Assembly: GCF_027451485.1 (NCBI RefSeq)
Contig: NZ_DAIDJE010000156.1
Coordinates: 62,001 to 126,000, forward strand
Length of the DNA stretch: 64,000 nucleotides
Source of the DNA: Bradyrhizobium sp.
Lineage (GTDB): Bacteria; Pseudomonadota; Alphaproteobacteria; Rhizobiales; Xanthobacteraceae
Direction: 5' to 3'
In this document: positions 48,152 through 58,772 of the stretch, in pieces
How the letters are laid out: every line of letters starts with the position of its first letter
How positions within the stretch are numbered: the first letter of the stretch is position 1
Translations under genes and position numbers: made by a program
The notes under the pieces: generated by a model
Told to the model about the DNA's origin: nothing
Databases searched by the model: none
The model's input: only the letters and a program-made list of their open reading frames with translations

Positions 48152-49552
48152 TCACACCACCGGCTTGACGCCCGGAAGCGCCTGCACGAGGTCGCGGAAT
48201 TTTGTCCCGCGGATTTCGAAGTTGCGATACTGGTCGAACGACGCGCAGGCCGGCGACAGCAGCACCACCGCCTCCTTTAATCCCGAGGCCTGCGCATCAC
48301 GCGCGGCGTCCTCGACCGCGACATCGAGCGTCTTTGATATCTCATGGGCGACCGCCGAGCCGAGCGTATCGGCGAATTCGGTCGCCGCTTCGCCGATCAG
48401 GTAAGCCTTGCGGATGCGCGGAAAATACTCAGTGAGACTGGTGATGCCGCCCGCCTTCGGCTTGCCGCCCGCGATCCAGAAGATGTCGGCGAAGGACGAC
48501 AGCGCATGCGCCGCAGCGTCCGCATTGGTGCCCTTGGAATCGTTGACGAACAGCACGTTGTCGCGGCGGCCGACCTGCTCCATCCGGTGAGCGAGCCCGG
48601 GAAAGCTTCGCAAACCCTTCTGCAGGACATCGCCAGCAACGCCGAGCGCAAGCGCTGCGGCCGAAGCGCAGGCGGCGTTTTGCGCATTATGCAGGCCGCG
48701 CAGCGAACCGATGTCGCCGATCCCGGCGATCTCGTTGCGCACCCCGCCGGAGACGCGCCAGATCACTTCGTGATCGACATAAATACCGTCGGGCAACCGG
48801 TTTCGCACCGAGATGCGAACGACGCGCTTTCCTGCCTGCTCGATGCGATCCGCCGTGGCACGGCACCAGATATCGTCGACGCCGACGATCGCGGTGCCCT
48901 CGTCTTGAACGCCGGCGACGAGACGCTCCTTCACCGCGGCATAATGTTCCAGCGTGCCGTGGCGATCGATGTGGTCCTCGCTGACATTGATCAGAATGCC
49001 GACGGTCGGATCGAGCGAGGGCGTCAGATCGATCTGATAGGATGACATTTCGATCACATGCACGCGGCCCTTGCACGGCGGCTCCAGCGACAGAATCGCG
49101 GTGCCGATATTGCCTCCCATCTGGGTATCGTATCCGGCGACGCGCATCAGATGCGCGATCAGCGCCGTGGTGGTCGATTTGCCGTTGGTGCCGGTGATCG
49201 CGACGAAGGGCGCGTCCGGCGCGTGACGTTGCCGCTCGCGGCAGAACAGCTCAATGTCGCCGATCACCTGGACGCCGGCCGCGCGCGCGGCAACCACACT
49301 CCAGTGCGGCGCAGGATGGGTCAGCGGCGCGCCGGGCGTCAGGACCAGTGCGGCGAAGCGCGACCAGTCAACCGTTCGCAAGTCGGCGGTAATGAAACCG
49401 GCTTTCGCCGCTTCCGCGAGTCTGTCGGTACCGTCGTCGCCGGCGATGACTTCGGCCCCGCCGGCTTTGAGCGCATGACAGCTCGCAAGACCCGAGCCCC
49501 CGAGACCGAACACCGCAACCGTTTTACCCGCAAAGGACGTGACGGGGATCAC
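48152..49552 (-). CDS. murD: UDP-N-acetylmuramoyl-L-alanine--D-glutamate ligase
   Basis: A 466-residue Mur ligase adding D-Glu. The N-terminal domain begins [21 protein letters not shown], the ATP loop is [20 protein letters not shown], and the C-terminal domain has [22 protein letters not shown]. The start is GTG at 49552, 4 bases after the mraY stop, so the genes are tightly coupled. Confidence 0.97.
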   Translation of the reverse strand: MIPVTSFAGKTVAVFGLGGSGLASCHALKAGGAEVIAGDDGTDRLAEAAKAGFITADLRTVDWSRFAALVLTPGAPLTHPAPHWSVVAARAAGVQVIGDIELFCRERQRHAPDAPFVAITGTNGKSTTTALIAHLMRVAGYDTQMGGNIGTAILSLEPPCKGRVHVIEMSSYQIDLTPSLDPTVGILINVSEDHIDRHGTLEHYAAVKERLVAGVQDEGTAIVGVDDIWCRATADRIEQAGKRVVRISVRNRLPDGIYVDHEVIWRVSGGVRNEIAGIGDIGSLRGLHNAQNAACASAAALALGVAGDVLQKGLRSFPGLAHRMEQVGRRDNVLFVNDSKGTNADAAAHALSSFADIFWIAGGKPKAGGITSLTEYFPRIRKAYLIGEAATEFADTLGSAVAHEISKTLDVAVEDAARDAQASGLKEAVVLLSPACASFDQYRNFEIRGTKFRDLVQALPGVKPVV

Positions 49553-49556
49553 TGGA

Positions 49557-50660
49557 TCACCGCAGCTTCAGCGTCGAGAGGCCGGCGAGCGCCAGCATCA
49601 CCGCGATGATCCAGAAGCGGATCACGATCTGCGGCTCGGTCCAGCCCATCTGCTCGAAATGATGATGGATCGGCGCCATCTTGAAAATGCGCCTCCCCGT
49701 GAGCTTGAAGGAGGCGACCTGCACGATCACCGAGACCGCTTCCAGCACGAACAGGCCGCCGATCACTGCAAGCACGATCTCGTGCTTCACGGCCACCGCG
49801 ATCGAGCCCAGCATGCCGCCGAGCGCAAGCGAACCGGTATCGCCCATGAAGATCGAGGCCGGCGGCGCGTTGAACCACAGGAATCCCAGACCCGCGCCCA
49901 GCACCGCGCCGCAAAGCACCGCAAGTTCGCCGGTGCCTGCCACGTAATTGATCTGCAGATAGTCTGAAAATACCGCGTTCCCGACCAGATAGGAGATCAT
50001 GCCGAAGCTCGCCGCCGCAATCATGACCGGCACGATGGCAAGACCGTCAAGGCCGTCGGTCAGGTTCACCGCATTGCCGGCACCGACAATGATGAAGGCA
50101 CCGAACACCGCGAAGAACCAGCCCAGGTTCAGCGCCACGTCCTTGAAGAAGGGAATGACGAGCGAGGTCGAGAACGGCTCGCGGCCAAGCCTGACCAGCG
50201 CGTAGCAGGCGACCAGCGCGACGATGCCTTCGAGCAGCAGGCGGATGCGGCCGGCGAAGCCGCTGTGGCTCTGCTTCGTGACCTTCAGATAATCGTCGTA
50301 GAAGCCGATGAAACCGAAACCGAGCGTAACCGCCAGCACGATCCATACATACGGATTGAGCGGATTGGCCCACAGCACGGTCGCCACCACGAGTCCGGAC
50401 AGGATCATCAGCCCCCCCATCGTGGGCGTTCCCTTCTTGCTGAGATGGGATTGCGGGCCGTCGGTACGGATCGGCTGGCCCTTACCCTGACGCAGCCGCA
50501 GATGATCGATGATCCAGGGCCCGAACAGGAACACGAACAGCGCGCCCGTCACCATCGCGCCGCCGGTGCGGAACGTGATGTAGCGGAACACATTCAGGAT
50601 GCCGTGCAGCCCTGACAGGCCGGGAACGGTGTTGGACAGGTCGATCAGCCAGTAGAACAT
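49557..50660 (-). CDS. mraY: phospho-N-acetylmuramoyl-pentapeptide transferase MraY
   Basis: A 367-residue integral membrane transferase with about ten segments that attaches phospho-MurNAc-pentapeptide to undecaprenyl phosphate, giving lipid I. Conserved motifs are [27 protein letters not shown] (the Asp cluster), [13 protein letters not shown] and [13 protein letters not shown] (the His motif). Start follows murF by 11 bases. Confidence 0.97.
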   Translation of the reverse strand: MFYWLIDLSNTVPGLSGLHGILNVFRYITFRTGGAMVTGALFVFLFGPWIIDHLRLRQGKGQPIRTDGPQSHLSKKGTPTMGGLMILSGLVVATVLWANPLNPYVWIVLAVTLGFGFIGFYDDYLKVTKQSHSGFAGRIRLLLEGIVALVACYALVRLGREPFSTSLVIPFFKDVALNLGWFFAVFGAFIIVGAGNAVNLTDGLDGLAIVPVMIAAASFGMISYLVGNAVFSDYLQINYVAGTGELAVLCGAVLGAGLGFLWFNAPPASIFMGDTGSLALGGMLGSIAVAVKHEIVLAVIGGLFVLEAVSVIVQVASFKLTGRRIFKMAPIHHHFEQMGWTEPQIVIRFWIIAVMLALAGLSTLKLR

Positions 50661-50671
50661 TAAGGGTCCGC

Positions 50672-52111
50672 CTATACCGCGGCTTCGTCGAGTGCGGCTT
50701 TGCCGGGGAAGCGCTTTTCGAGCGCAGAGACAATGGTTTTCATCTTCGAGCCGAACGAACCCTTGATCATGACAGCGTCGCCGGCGCGAAGTGCGGCCAG
50801 AACCTGTGCCTCGAGATTCGCCGCGTTATCGGCATAGCCGCCCCGCTTGCCGGTGGAAAGAGCATCCCACAGGTTACGCATCAGCGGACCACAACAATAA
50901 ACGAGATCGACATGCTCCGCCTTGATGGCTTCATTCAGGCCGGCATGCAATTTGGCCCCGGTCGGTCCCAGTTCGAGCATATCGCCCAGCACCGCAATCC
51001 GGCGTCCCTGTGCACCCACCGGCATGCGGCCAAGCACGCTCAATGCAGCCGCCATCGACGCTGGATTGGCATTATAGCTTTCGTCGATCAGGATGATTTC
51101 GCCACCGGGAACAAGAAGAGTCTGGCGAACGCCGCGGCCGGCCGCCGGCACGAGTTGAGACAGCGACAGCGAGGCGAGCGCGAGATCGGCGCCTGCGAGC
51201 GAAGAAGCGGCAAGCACGCCAAGCGAATTCATCGCCATGTGCCGCCCGGGCATGCCGAGCTTGTAAGTGACTTCGTGACCAAGGATGTCCGCATGCACCG
51301 CCGAGCAGGTCGCATGCAGTGAAAGATCAAGCAGCCGCGCCTCGGCTCGTTCGTTCGCGCCAAAGGAGACAATGCGCGAAATGCCGCATTCCCTTGCGCG
51401 GCGGCTGAGCCTTGCGAATTGTGCGTTGTCGCGATTGAGCACGACCGCGCCGCCCGGCTCGACGCCCTCGAAGATTTCCGCCTTCGCATCCGCAATCGCC
51501 TCGATGCCGGTGAAGAATTCCAGATGTACCGGCTCTACGGTGGTGATGATCGCCACATGCGGCCGCACCATTTTCACAAGCGGGCTGATTTCTCCGGCGT
51601 GATTCATTCCGATCTCGAACACCGCATACCGCGCCGCGGCCGGACAGCGCGCCAGCGACAACGGTACGCCCCAGTGATTGTTGAACGATGCCGCGGACGC
51701 ATGCGTCTGCCCTTGCGCCGAAAGCACATGCAACAGTGCCTCCTTTGTCGAGGTCTTGCCGACGGATCCGGTGACTGCAATCACCTGCCCTTCGAGCCGC
51801 GCACGCGAAGCCCGCGCGAGATCGACGAGCCCCGCAAGCACCTCGTCCACCACGAGCAGCGGCGCGTCAGCTGCGAACTTGCCGACCTGGGCCTTTTCCA
51901 CGACGGCCAGCGCCGCACCGGCCTTCAGCGCGGCGTCGACGAAGTCATGTCCGTCATGCACTGCGCCTTTGATCGCAAAATACGCTTCGCCCGGGGCAAC
52001 CGTACGGCTGTCGATGGAAATACCCGTGATCGCTTGTGGCGGCGCGCCTTTGGCTTCGGCGCGCATCGCGGCCTGCATGGCATCCAACGTCCATAACGGC
52101 AAAGCGTTCAT
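50672..52111 (-). CDS. murF: UDP-MurNAc-tripeptide--D-alanyl-D-alanine ligase
   Basis: A 479-residue Mur ligase joining D-Ala-D-Ala to the tripeptide. ATP loop [21 protein letters not shown]; the central domain has [16 protein letters not shown] and [11 protein letters not shown]; the C-terminal domain has [17 protein letters not shown]. The ATG at 52111 has GAGGG 4-5 bases upstream; the frame runs on to 52153 without need. Confidence 0.97.
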   Translation of the reverse strand: MNALPLWTLDAMQAAMRAEAKGAPPQAITGISIDSRTVAPGEAYFAIKGAVHDGHDFVDAALKAGAALAVVEKAQVGKFAADAPLLVVDEVLAGLVDLARASRARLEGQVIAVTGSVGKTSTKEALLHVLSAQGQTHASAASFNNHWGVPLSLARCPAAARYAVFEIGMNHAGEISPLVKMVRPHVAIITTVEPVHLEFFTGIEAIADAKAEIFEGVEPGGAVVLNRDNAQFARLSRRARECGISRIVSFGANERAEARLLDLSLHATCSAVHADILGHEVTYKLGMPGRHMAMNSLGVLAASSLAGADLALASLSLSQLVPAAGRGVRQTLLVPGGEIILIDESYNANPASMAAALSVLGRMPVGAQGRRIAVLGDMLELGPTGAKLHAGLNEAIKAEHVDLVYCCGPLMRNLWDALSTGKRGGYADNAANLEAQVLAALRAGDAVMIKGSFGSKMKTIVSALEKRFPGKAALDEAAV

Positions 52112-52219
52112 GCTACCCTCTGCATTACTGCCCACTTCCGAAGTTCGTGCCACGCCTCAGCACCCATCTTTCACGAAGTTCGGAAAGCTATGGACACTAA
52201 CAAAATCATCGATACCAGT

Positions 52220-52287
52220 GCCGCCCTTCCATTTGAAGTTCCTAAACGAGGTTGCCGCTCGTGGTATAGGAATTTCAAATGGGCGGC
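52220..52287. repeat. long stem-loop across the murE stop / murF leader
   Basis: The left arm GCCGCCC-TTCC-ATTTGAAGTTCCTA (52220-52244) pairs with TAGGAATTTCAAATGGGCGGC and its neighbours (52267-52287), with one mismatch and a 4-base bulge. Inside the loop ACGAG (52246-52250) pairs with CTCGT (52258-52262). The right arm contains the last codons and the stop of murE (52275-52277). Confidence 0.8.
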
Positions 52288-53738
52288 GCCAGCGCGGAAG
52301 CCACCGCATCATGATCGCTGAACGGCAGCACGCGATCACCGACAATCTGTCCGGTCTCGTGACCCTTGCCCGCGATAAGGAGCACATCGCCCTCGGCGAG
52401 CTCAGCAATCGCCTTGACGATCGCCTCGTTGCGATCGCCGATTTCCTTCGCGCCTTTCGCGGCTGCCAGGATCGCCGCACGGATCGCCGCCGGATTTTCG
52501 CTGCGCGGATTATCGTCGGTGACGATGACCTCATCGGCATGTTCGGAAGCGATCGCGCCCATCAGTGGACGCTTTCCCGCGTCGCGGTCGCCGCCGGCGC
52601 CGAACACAACGATGAGCTTTCGCTTGGTGTAGGGCCGCAAGGCTTGCAGCGCCTTGGTCAGCGCATCCGGCTTGTGGGCGTAGTCGACAAAAATCGGCGC
52701 GCCGTTATGTTCGCCAACCCGCTCCAGACGGCCTTTCGCACCTTCGAGCCGTTCGAGCGCGGCAAAGACCTGATCGGCTGCGCTGCCGGTGCCGATCGCA
52801 AGGCCCGCGGCGACCACCGCGTTCTCGATCTGGAACTCGCCAACCAGTGGCAGGCGAACCATGTAACGGCGTCCGCAATGTTCAAGCTCGAGCAACTGGG
52901 CAAAACCGTCGATGCTATTGGCGGCGACGCGTATCCCCTCGCCTGCACCATCGGCCCTGGTGCCAACCGGGATCATCCGAAGCTTCCGCTTTGCAGCTGC
53001 CTCGATCACCTGGCCGGAACAGTCATGATCGACCGAGATCACCGCCGCACCGCCGTCCACGACGAGATCGCGGAAGAGCCGAAGCTTGGCGGCGAGATAA
53101 TGCGCGAGGTCGGGATGGTAATCCATGTGGTCGCGGGAGAGATTGGTGAAAGCCCCCGCATTCACGCGCACGCCGTCGAGCCGGTGCTGATCGAGCCCGT
53201 GCGAGGAAGCCTCGAACGCAAGATGCGTGACACCTTCGCGCGCGATCTCGTCAAGTTGCCGGTGCAAGGCGATCGGATCCGGAGTGGTCAGCGAGCCATA
53301 GACGGTGCGCTTTGGCGACACCAGACCGATGGTGCCGATGCTGGCTGCTTCAAAGCCAAGCTGTTGCCAGATCTGGCGCGTGAACGCGGCAACGGACGTC
53401 TTGCCGCTGGTCCCGGTGACGGCCGCAATCGTCGCGGGTTGCCCGGGAAAGAATTTTGCTGCCGCCAGCGCCAGGGCGCGGCGCGCATTGGAGGTCGTCA
53501 CAAACGGAACGTGGCATCCGCCGGCCGGCGGCTGGTTGCCCGCGATCGCAACCGCGCCGCTCGCGATCGCGGCGTCGATGAAGCGCGTCCCATCGGTCTT
53601 GGCGCCGGCAAGTGCAAAAAAAAGGTCACCCGGCTTGACCGCGCGGCTGTCGATGGCGAGCCCGGAAATCTCGATCCCGCCGGCCTTGGCGTGGGTGTCG
53701 ATGATGGCATCATCGCCGAAAAGATTGGAGAGCTTCAT
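52275..53738 (-). CDS. murE: UDP-MurNAc-L-Ala-D-Glu--meso-diaminopimelate ligase
   Basis: A 487-residue Mur ligase adding the third peptide residue. ATP loop AAVTGTSGKTSVAAFTRQIW. The motif DDNPRSENP (DNPR) marks specificity for meso-diaminopimelate. It has FEASSHGLDQHRLDG in the central domain. The last three codons and the stop lie in the arm of a hairpin, so the C-terminus (ALAPPI) may have been shaped by that element. Confidence 0.97.
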   Translation of the reverse strand: MKLSNLFGDDAIIDTHAKAGGIEISGLAIDSRAVKPGDLFFALAGAKTDGTRFIDAAIASGAVAIAGNQPPAGGCHVPFVTTSNARRALALAAAKFFPGQPATIAAVTGTSGKTSVAAFTRQIWQQLGFEAASIGTIGLVSPKRTVYGSLTTPDPIALHRQLDEIAREGVTHLAFEASSHGLDQHRLDGVRVNAGAFTNLSRDHMDYHPDLAHYLAAKLRLFRDLVVDGGAAVISVDHDCSGQVIEAAAKRKLRMIPVGTRADGAGEGIRVAANSIDGFAQLLELEHCGRRYMVRLPLVGEFQIENAVVAAGLAIGTGSAADQVFAALERLEGAKGRLERVGEHNGAPIFVDYAHKPDALTKALQALRPYTKRKLIVVFGAGGDRDAGKRPLMGAIASEHADEVIVTDDNPRSENPAAIRAAILAAAKGAKEIGDRNEAIVKAIAELAEGDVLLIAGKGHETGQIVGDRVLPFSDHDAVASALAPPI

Positions 53739-53809
53739 CGTGTTCCAATTCGCACGGCGCCCTTGGGGTCGTTTTCCGAATCCACGCGGCAGTGTACGCG
53801 CAATACGGC

Positions 53810-55558
53810 TTACTGGCTTGTCTTCGATGCCGCAAGAATAAGGCGCTCGGGCGGCGGCAGATCGAAACGCGGCTCGATATCCAACAGCGGCGCAATGCGG
53901 GAAATCACGTTGCCGGCGGTCGGCACCGCGTTCCAGCCCGAAGTGATGAAGCCGTAGGTTTCCTTCAGGGGCTGCGGCTCGTCCAGCATGATCAGCACCT
54001 GATAGCGCGGCTTGTCGGCCGGCAAAATCGCGGTGAAAGCGGTGAGCACGCGCTTCTTGGCATAGCGGCCGTTAATGACCTTCTCGGCCGTTCCGGTCTT
54101 GCCGCCGATGTAATAGCCCTTGACATCGGCCTTGCGCGCGGTTCCGACCTCGGCGTTGAGCCGCATCAGGAACCGCATCTTCTCCGACGTCTCCGGCTTG
54201 ATCACCCGTTTCGCCAGTTGCATCGCCTCTTCCTCGCTGCGCTTGAGGAAGGTCGGCGGAATGAGATAGCCGCCATTGACGAGTGCGCTGACGCCCATCA
54301 CCGCCTGCAAGGGCGCAACCGCCATGCCGTGGCCGAAGGCGATGGTGATGGTGTTCAAGTCGCCCCAGTGACGCGGCACGATCGGCGAGGCACTCTCCGG
54401 CAATTCGGTCCGCAAGCGATCGAGCTGACCCATCTTGCGCAGGAACGCCTTGTGCGCCTCGACGCCCTGTGACAGGGCGATGCGCGCAGCGCCGACATTG
54501 GAGGAGAAGGTGAACACCTCCTTCATGGTGAGAAACCGGCCTTTCGGCTCGTCGTCGTGGATCGCGAACTTGCCGTAATGCAGCGGCCCGCGCGCATCCC
54601 ACAGCGAATCCAGCCCGTACTTGCCGGTGTCGAGCGCCATCGCCAGCGTAAACGCCTTGAAGGTCGATCCCATCTCGTACACGCCGGTGGTCAGGCGGTT
54701 GATACGGTCGGGATCATGCGCTTCCTTCGGATTGTTCGGATCGAAGTCCGGCAGCGAGACCATCGCGATCACCTCACCGGTCCTGACGTTGGTGACGAGT
54801 CCGCTTGCCGCCTTGGCGTGGAACTTTTCCTTTGCCTTTTGCAATTCGTCCCGCAGCGCGTGCTCGACCCGAAGGTCGATGGACAATTCGATCGGGCGTT
54901 GCAAGCGATCGGTGGCAAATCCCGCGCGATGCAGATCGGCAAGACCGTTGTTGTCGAGCCACTTCTCCATCCCGGCGATGCCCTGGTTATCGATATTGAC
55001 GAGACCGATCAGATGCGCGACTTCGTTGCCATCAGGATAGACGCGCTTGTTCTCGCGCAAGAAGCCGATGCCGGGAATGCCGAGGCGGTGAATTTCCTGC
55101 TGCTGCTTCGGAGTGATTTCGCGCTTGAGCCACACAAAGCCCTTGCGCCCCGACAGGCGTTCGCGCACCTCCGATGTGTCGAGGTCGGGCAGGGTCGCGG
55201 TCAGGAGTTCGATCGCCTCGTCCTTGTCGATGATGCGCCGCGGTTCGCCGAACAGGCTCGGCGCCTTGACGTCGGTGGCGAGGATTTCGCCGTTGCGGTC
55301 GAGGATGTCCGGCCGCGCGGTTGCGATCGCATCCTGGCTTGCACTGTGGCGGGCGCTGCGGCTGTCGGCGCCGGTCGCAAACATCACGAGCCGCCCGCCG
55401 ATCACGACATAGACGGCGATAAACGCCAGCATCACGAAGCCGACGCGGGCGCGCGCCTTGGCTGCCCGATCGACATTGCGCCCGTAAAGAAGGCTGCGGA
55501 TCAGGCGTTGCCGCCAGGGCTCCTGGGATTTTTGGGTGGAAGGGGCGCGATCGGTCAT
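53810..55558 (-). CDS. ftsI: septal peptidoglycan transpeptidase FtsI (PBP3)
   Basis: A 582-residue class B penicillin-binding protein. One membrane anchor lies at about 38-58, then the pedestal domain (ATARPDILDRNGEILATDVKAPSLF). The transpeptidase domain has catalytic Ser298 (GSTFKAF), the SSN motif (FSSNVGAARI) and KTG (GGKTGTAEK). It crosslinks septal peptidoglycan together with FtsW. The ATG overlaps the ftsL stop (ATGA). Confidence 0.97.
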   Translation of the reverse strand: MTDRAPSTQKSQEPWRQRLIRSLLYGRNVDRAAKARARVGFVMLAFIAVYVVIGGRLVMFATGADSRSARHSASQDAIATARPDILDRNGEILATDVKAPSLFGEPRRIIDKDEAIELLTATLPDLDTSEVRERLSGRKGFVWLKREITPKQQQEIHRLGIPGIGFLRENKRVYPDGNEVAHLIGLVNIDNQGIAGMEKWLDNNGLADLHRAGFATDRLQRPIELSIDLRVEHALRDELQKAKEKFHAKAASGLVTNVRTGEVIAMVSLPDFDPNNPKEAHDPDRINRLTTGVYEMGSTFKAFTLAMALDTGKYGLDSLWDARGPLHYGKFAIHDDEPKGRFLTMKEVFTFSSNVGAARIALSQGVEAHKAFLRKMGQLDRLRTELPESASPIVPRHWGDLNTITIAFGHGMAVAPLQAVMGVSALVNGGYLIPPTFLKRSEEEAMQLAKRVIKPETSEKMRFLMRLNAEVGTARKADVKGYYIGGKTGTAEKVINGRYAKKRVLTAFTAILPADKPRYQVLIMLDEPQPLKETYGFITSGWNAVPTAGNVISRIAPLLDIEPRFDLPPPERLILAASKTSQ

Positions 55559-55977
55559 TGCGGCGCCTCCTGTGGTTCGGATTGAGGCTGTGCTTGCTGT
55601 TGGGGCGGGATCGAACCTGTTGTCGTCGGTGCCTCGGTCGACGCCTCGATGGTCTGGAGCATGGAGCCGATCGGATCAGGATCGCCCGGCTTGACCAGGC
55701 TCGGCGGACGGTCAGGCAAATTCTTCAGCTGATCGTACTGATTGGCGTTGAGCGGCTTGAGCGGCAGGTGACGTTCGACCAGGCCCTGCAGCCGCTGCGG
55801 CGAGTCGAGCTTGGCCCATTCGGCGTGCAGCGCCGCGATCGCGTCGCGCTCCTGGCGTATTTGTGCGCGCAAACGCAGCACGCGCTCGGTGCGGTCGGTC
55901 GAGTCCATCTTGATCCGGTAGACATAGGCGGCCGCAAACACCAGCACACCGATCACGAGGAGATGGATGATGCGCAT
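55555..55977 (-). CDS. ftsL: cell division protein FtsL
   Basis: A 140-residue bitopic protein: a membrane segment (IIHLLVIGVLVFAAAYVYRI, about 2-21), then a short coiled coil (RTERVLRLRAQIRQERDAIAALHAEWAKLDSP). A Pro/Gln-rich C-terminus with PPQQQAQPQSEPQEAPQ extends it beyond most FtsL. Sequence conservation is low; the call rests on topology and its place between rsmH and ftsI, 3 bases from rsmH. Confidence 0.9.
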   Translation of the reverse strand: MRIIHLLVIGVLVFAAAYVYRIKMDSTDRTERVLRLRAQIRQERDAIAALHAEWAKLDSPQRLQGLVERHLPLKPLNANQYDQLKNLPDRPPSLVKPGDPDPIGSMLQTIEASTEAPTTTGSIPPQQQAQPQSEPQEAPQ

Positions 55978-55980
55978 GCC

Positions 55981-56985
55981 TCAGCCTCCCCTCATCACGG
56001 TGTCGAGGGTCGGCCATCCCGGCAGGTCGGTCGATGGATGAGCCGGTGCATTGCTGCGCTCGGCGGCACGAAGCTTCGCCGAACGCGCCCGCGGATTGGT
56101 CGTAACTTCGTCGTCCTGCGCCGTCACCGGCCGCTTGGTGAGAATGGTGAAGCTGGGCGGCCGCTGGGCCGTCTCCGGCTGGTGCCGGGAGGCGCCGCTC
56201 ACCTTGGCGCGCTCGTTCAGAAAATTCTTGACGATGCGGTCTTCCAGCGAATGAAACGACACCACGACCAGCCGACCGCCGGGCTGTAGCAACTGTTCGG
56301 CGGCGGAAAGCGCAAGCAGCAACTCGTCAAGTTCCTGGTTGACGAAAATTCTCAATGCCTGGAACGTCCGTGTCGCCGGGTGGATATCACCCGGCTTGCC
56401 GCGGACGATCCTGGCAACGAGATCGGCGAGAGCACGCGTGGTCGCAATCGGCGCCTCCTTGCGCGCGGCGACTATCGCGCGTGCCACGGCGCGCGAGTGA
56501 CGCTCTTCGCCAAAGATATAGATGATGTTGGCGAGATCGGCTTCGGACGCCTTCGCGATCACGTCGGCTGCCGTCAGGCCGCTTGGCCCCATCCGCATGT
56601 CGAGCGGACCGTCGGCGCGAAACGAGAAGCCGCGCGCGGCTTCGTCCAGCTGCATCGAGGACACACCGATATCCATCACGACGCCGTCGACGGCGGTGAC
56701 GCCTTGCGCGTGACAGATGTTGGCGAGGTTCGAGAAGCGGTCCTCGACCAGGGTCAGGCGGCCGTTCGAGCGATCGACCAGTTCGAAGCCGCCCGAAATC
56801 GCGGTGCGATCGCGGTCGATGCCGATGACACGGGTGTTCTCGATGTCGAGGATGGCGCGGCTGTAGCCACCGGCGCCGAAGGTCGCGTCGACATAAATCC
56901 CGCCTGCCCGCGGTTTGAGCCACGCGAGCACCTCCCGCCCCAGAACCGCGATGTGGCGCGGGTGGCTTGGTACCGGCTGCGTCAT
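55981..56985 (-). CDS. rsmH: 16S rRNA (cytosine1402-N4)-methyltransferase
   Basis: A 334-residue SAM-dependent methyltransferase (MraW) that modifies 16S rRNA C1402. SAM motif [18 protein letters not shown] lies at about 29-46. Also [33 protein letters not shown] and [17 protein letters not shown], which are family hallmarks. The ATG at 56985 has GAGGGCGGG upstream; the frame extends to 57132 without homology. First gene of the cluster here; mraZ is not adjacent. Confidence 0.96.
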   Translation of the reverse strand: MTQPVPSHPRHIAVLGREVLAWLKPRAGGIYVDATFGAGGYSRAILDIENTRVIGIDRDRTAISGGFELVDRSNGRLTLVEDRFSNLANICHAQGVTAVDGVVMDIGVSSMQLDEAARGFSFRADGPLDMRMGPSGLTAADVIAKASEADLANIIYIFGEERHSRAVARAIVAARKEAPIATTRALADLVARIVRGKPGDIHPATRTFQALRIFVNQELDELLLALSAAEQLLQPGGRLVVVSFHSLEDRIVKNFLNERAKVSGASRHQPETAQRPPSFTILTKRPVTAQDDEVTTNPRARSAKLRAAERSNAPAHPSTDLPGWPTLDTVMRGG

Positions 56986-57568
56986 GCCCGCCCTCGCGGC
57001 GAAAGCCGAGAGGCGATGTGGAACTCGGATGCGAAGGGGCCCATGGCGCCTCAAAGATACGCTTTTCGCCGGTCTTTCCGGTTGCTGCGGCCGGCGCACG
57101 ACAGGAATTCGAGCTGGGACTCCAAAGGACACGTCAAACCTATGCTTCCCGCGTGCCCTCCGGCAGAGGTTTGCGACCCGGCCCCGAAGCGCACCCCCAA
57201 CGCAGAAACGGCGGCACTAACCGACCCGAAAAATCGGGCACAGTTCTTCACCACTTAGTAACGACAGGTAGCGTTAAGAAAGGGTTGAAGATCGTCAAAC
57301 TCCGGCGCCTTAGGACCGAGCGGGCCAAAGCCCCGCCCTCCGGAAACGGCCAAGTGATGCGTTCCGCACACACCGAACCAAAATGCTCGTCGGAAGCGCG
57401 TCAGTCGATTGCGCTGCGGACAGCGACGGAGAATAGTGACGGCAGTTCCTTTGAAAAAATTTGATTGCCGTTGTCTTGCCGGGTTTGAGTATTGATATGT
57501 CACCTGGTTCGTTCGCAACTGCTGATTCGAAGCGGCGTGCCATCCCGCTGCCCCGGCCATTTTCGAAC
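56986..57568. other. divergent region at the head of the dcw cluster
   Basis: About 580 bases between rsmH (minus) and the amidase (plus). It must carry the promoter(s) for the cell-wall cluster. I see no mraZ ORF or MraZ-like protein on either strand, and no clear CtrA box. The stretch around 57240-57300 is somewhat richer in A/T and is the best place to look for the promoter. Short overlapping ORFs look like noise. Confidence 0.45.
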
Positions 57569-58345
57569 ATGCAGACCTTCACGCCAGACTCCTCGATCGC
57601 CTCCGACGTCATTCCATCCGCGAACTTCGGCGAACGAAACAAGGGCCGCGTGCCCGACATGATCCTGCTGCACTATACCGGCATGCCGGATGCGGAGGGC
57701 GCGATCGCACAGCTCTGTACCGCTGGAACCGACGTCTCGGCGCATTACATCGTTCTGGAAGACGGCCGCATCGTTCAGTGCGTACCGGAATCCAAGCGCG
57801 CCTGGCACGCCGGCGTTGCTTCGTGGGCCGGCGAGGATGACATAAATTCCTGCTCAATCGGCGTCGAAATCGTCAACCGCGGGCATGACTGGGGTTATCC
57901 CGAGTTCCCGCTGCGCCAGATCGCCGCGGTGATCGCGCTGTGCCGGGGCATCATGCTTCGCCGCAACGTGCCCTCGCACCGGGTGCTGGCGCATTCCGAC
58001 GTCGCGCCGTCGCGCAAGAAAGATCCGGGCGAGAAATTTCCCTGGCATTCCCTGGCCAATTCCGGCGTCGGTCATTGGGTCCAGCCTGCGCCGGTCGTAC
58101 GCAGCGAAGGATTGAGGCTGGGCGCGATCGGCGAGGAAGTTCGCGGCCTGCAACAGGCCCTCGCCCATTATGGCTATGGCCTTTCAATCACCGGCAAGTA
58201 CGACACCACGACCATGGAGGTGGTGACGGCTTTCCAGCGCCATTTCCGCCCCGCCAAGGTCGACGGCATCGCCGATCACTCGACCTTGGTGACGCTGCAA
58301 GCGTTGCTCGCAAGCCTGCCGGCGGAGACCGCCACGGCCACCTAG
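57569..58345 (+). CDS. N-acetylmuramoyl-L-alanine amidase, AmpD/AmiD-like
   Basis: A 258-residue amidase_2 protein followed by a peptidoglycan-binding domain. Zinc ligands are expected in MILLHYTGM (His), and in VLAHSDVAPSRKKDPGEKFPW (His and Asp). VSAHYIVLEDGRIVQCV and NSCSIGVEIVN are typical. The C-terminal 70 residues (RLGAIGEEVRGLQQALAHYGYG...) form the PG_binding_1 fold. It cleaves the amide between MurNAc and L-Ala during recycling. Start is uncertain: 57569, 57497 (ATG) and 57461 (TTG) are all open and none has a Shine-Dalgarno; 57569 gives the usual N-terminus. No signal peptide is evident with it. Confidence 0.88.
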   Translation: MQTFTPDSSIASDVIPSANFGERNKGRVPDMILLHYTGMPDAEGAIAQLCTAGTDVSAHYIVLEDGRIVQCVPESKRAWHAGVASWAGEDDINSCSIGVEIVNRGHDWGYPEFPLRQIAAVIALCRGIMLRRNVPSHRVLAHSDVAPSRKKDPGEKFPWHSLANSGVGHWVQPAPVVRSEGLRLGAIGEEVRGLQQALAHYGYGLSITGKYDTTTMEVVTAFQRHFRPAKVDGIADHSTLVTLQALLASLPAETATAT

Positions 58346-58429
58346 CAATCCATCGAGTCCAACGCTGCGGTTGACCGGTCTGGATCGGCGTAAAACAATT
58401 GCGCCGTTGGATAATCGAGGACTCCCGCT

Positions 58430-58735
58430 GTGATCATTCGCGAATGGCGCGGCCGCGCCGCCAGATCCAATCCCGACGCCTACCCCGATCATTTTCGCTC
58501 GAAAGTGACAACTGAGCTTGGCGCCCTGCCCGGTTTTCTCGGGGCGCATCTTTTCAGGCAATATCTCGGCGGCACCATCGAGTTTCTCGTGCTGACCGAA
58601 TGGCAGTCGATGGACGCCATTCGGGCGTTTGCCGGAGAGGACGCCGGCAAGGCGATTGTCGAGGCCGAGGGCGTTTCCGCGCTCGTCGATTTTGATAGTC
58701 GCGTGCAACATTACGAGACGATCGACGAGATTTGA
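58430..58735 (+). CDS. antibiotic biosynthesis monooxygenase-fold protein, 101 aa
   Basis: A 101-residue single-domain ABM-type (dimeric alpha/beta barrel) protein: MIIREWRGRAARSNPDAYPDHF..., then GFLGAHLFRQYLGGTIEFLVLTEWQSMDAIRAFAGEDAGKAIVEAE. Family members include small monooxygenases and stress proteins; no cofactor site can be named here. The GTG start has GAGG 10 bases upstream. It converges with the sigma-factor gene. Confidence 0.78.
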   Translation: MIIREWRGRAARSNPDAYPDHFRSKVTTELGALPGFLGAHLFRQYLGGTIEFLVLTEWQSMDAIRAFAGEDAGKAIVEAEGVSALVDFDSRVQHYETIDEI

Positions 58736-58772
58736 GCTTGGAAACAAAGAACCCGCGTTGAGGTAGCGAGGG

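Noticed and set aside
57255-57660. Minus-strand ORFs at the head of the dcw cluster as mraZ candidates
   Set aside because: Their translations show no AbrB-like fold or MraZ motif and are shadow-like.
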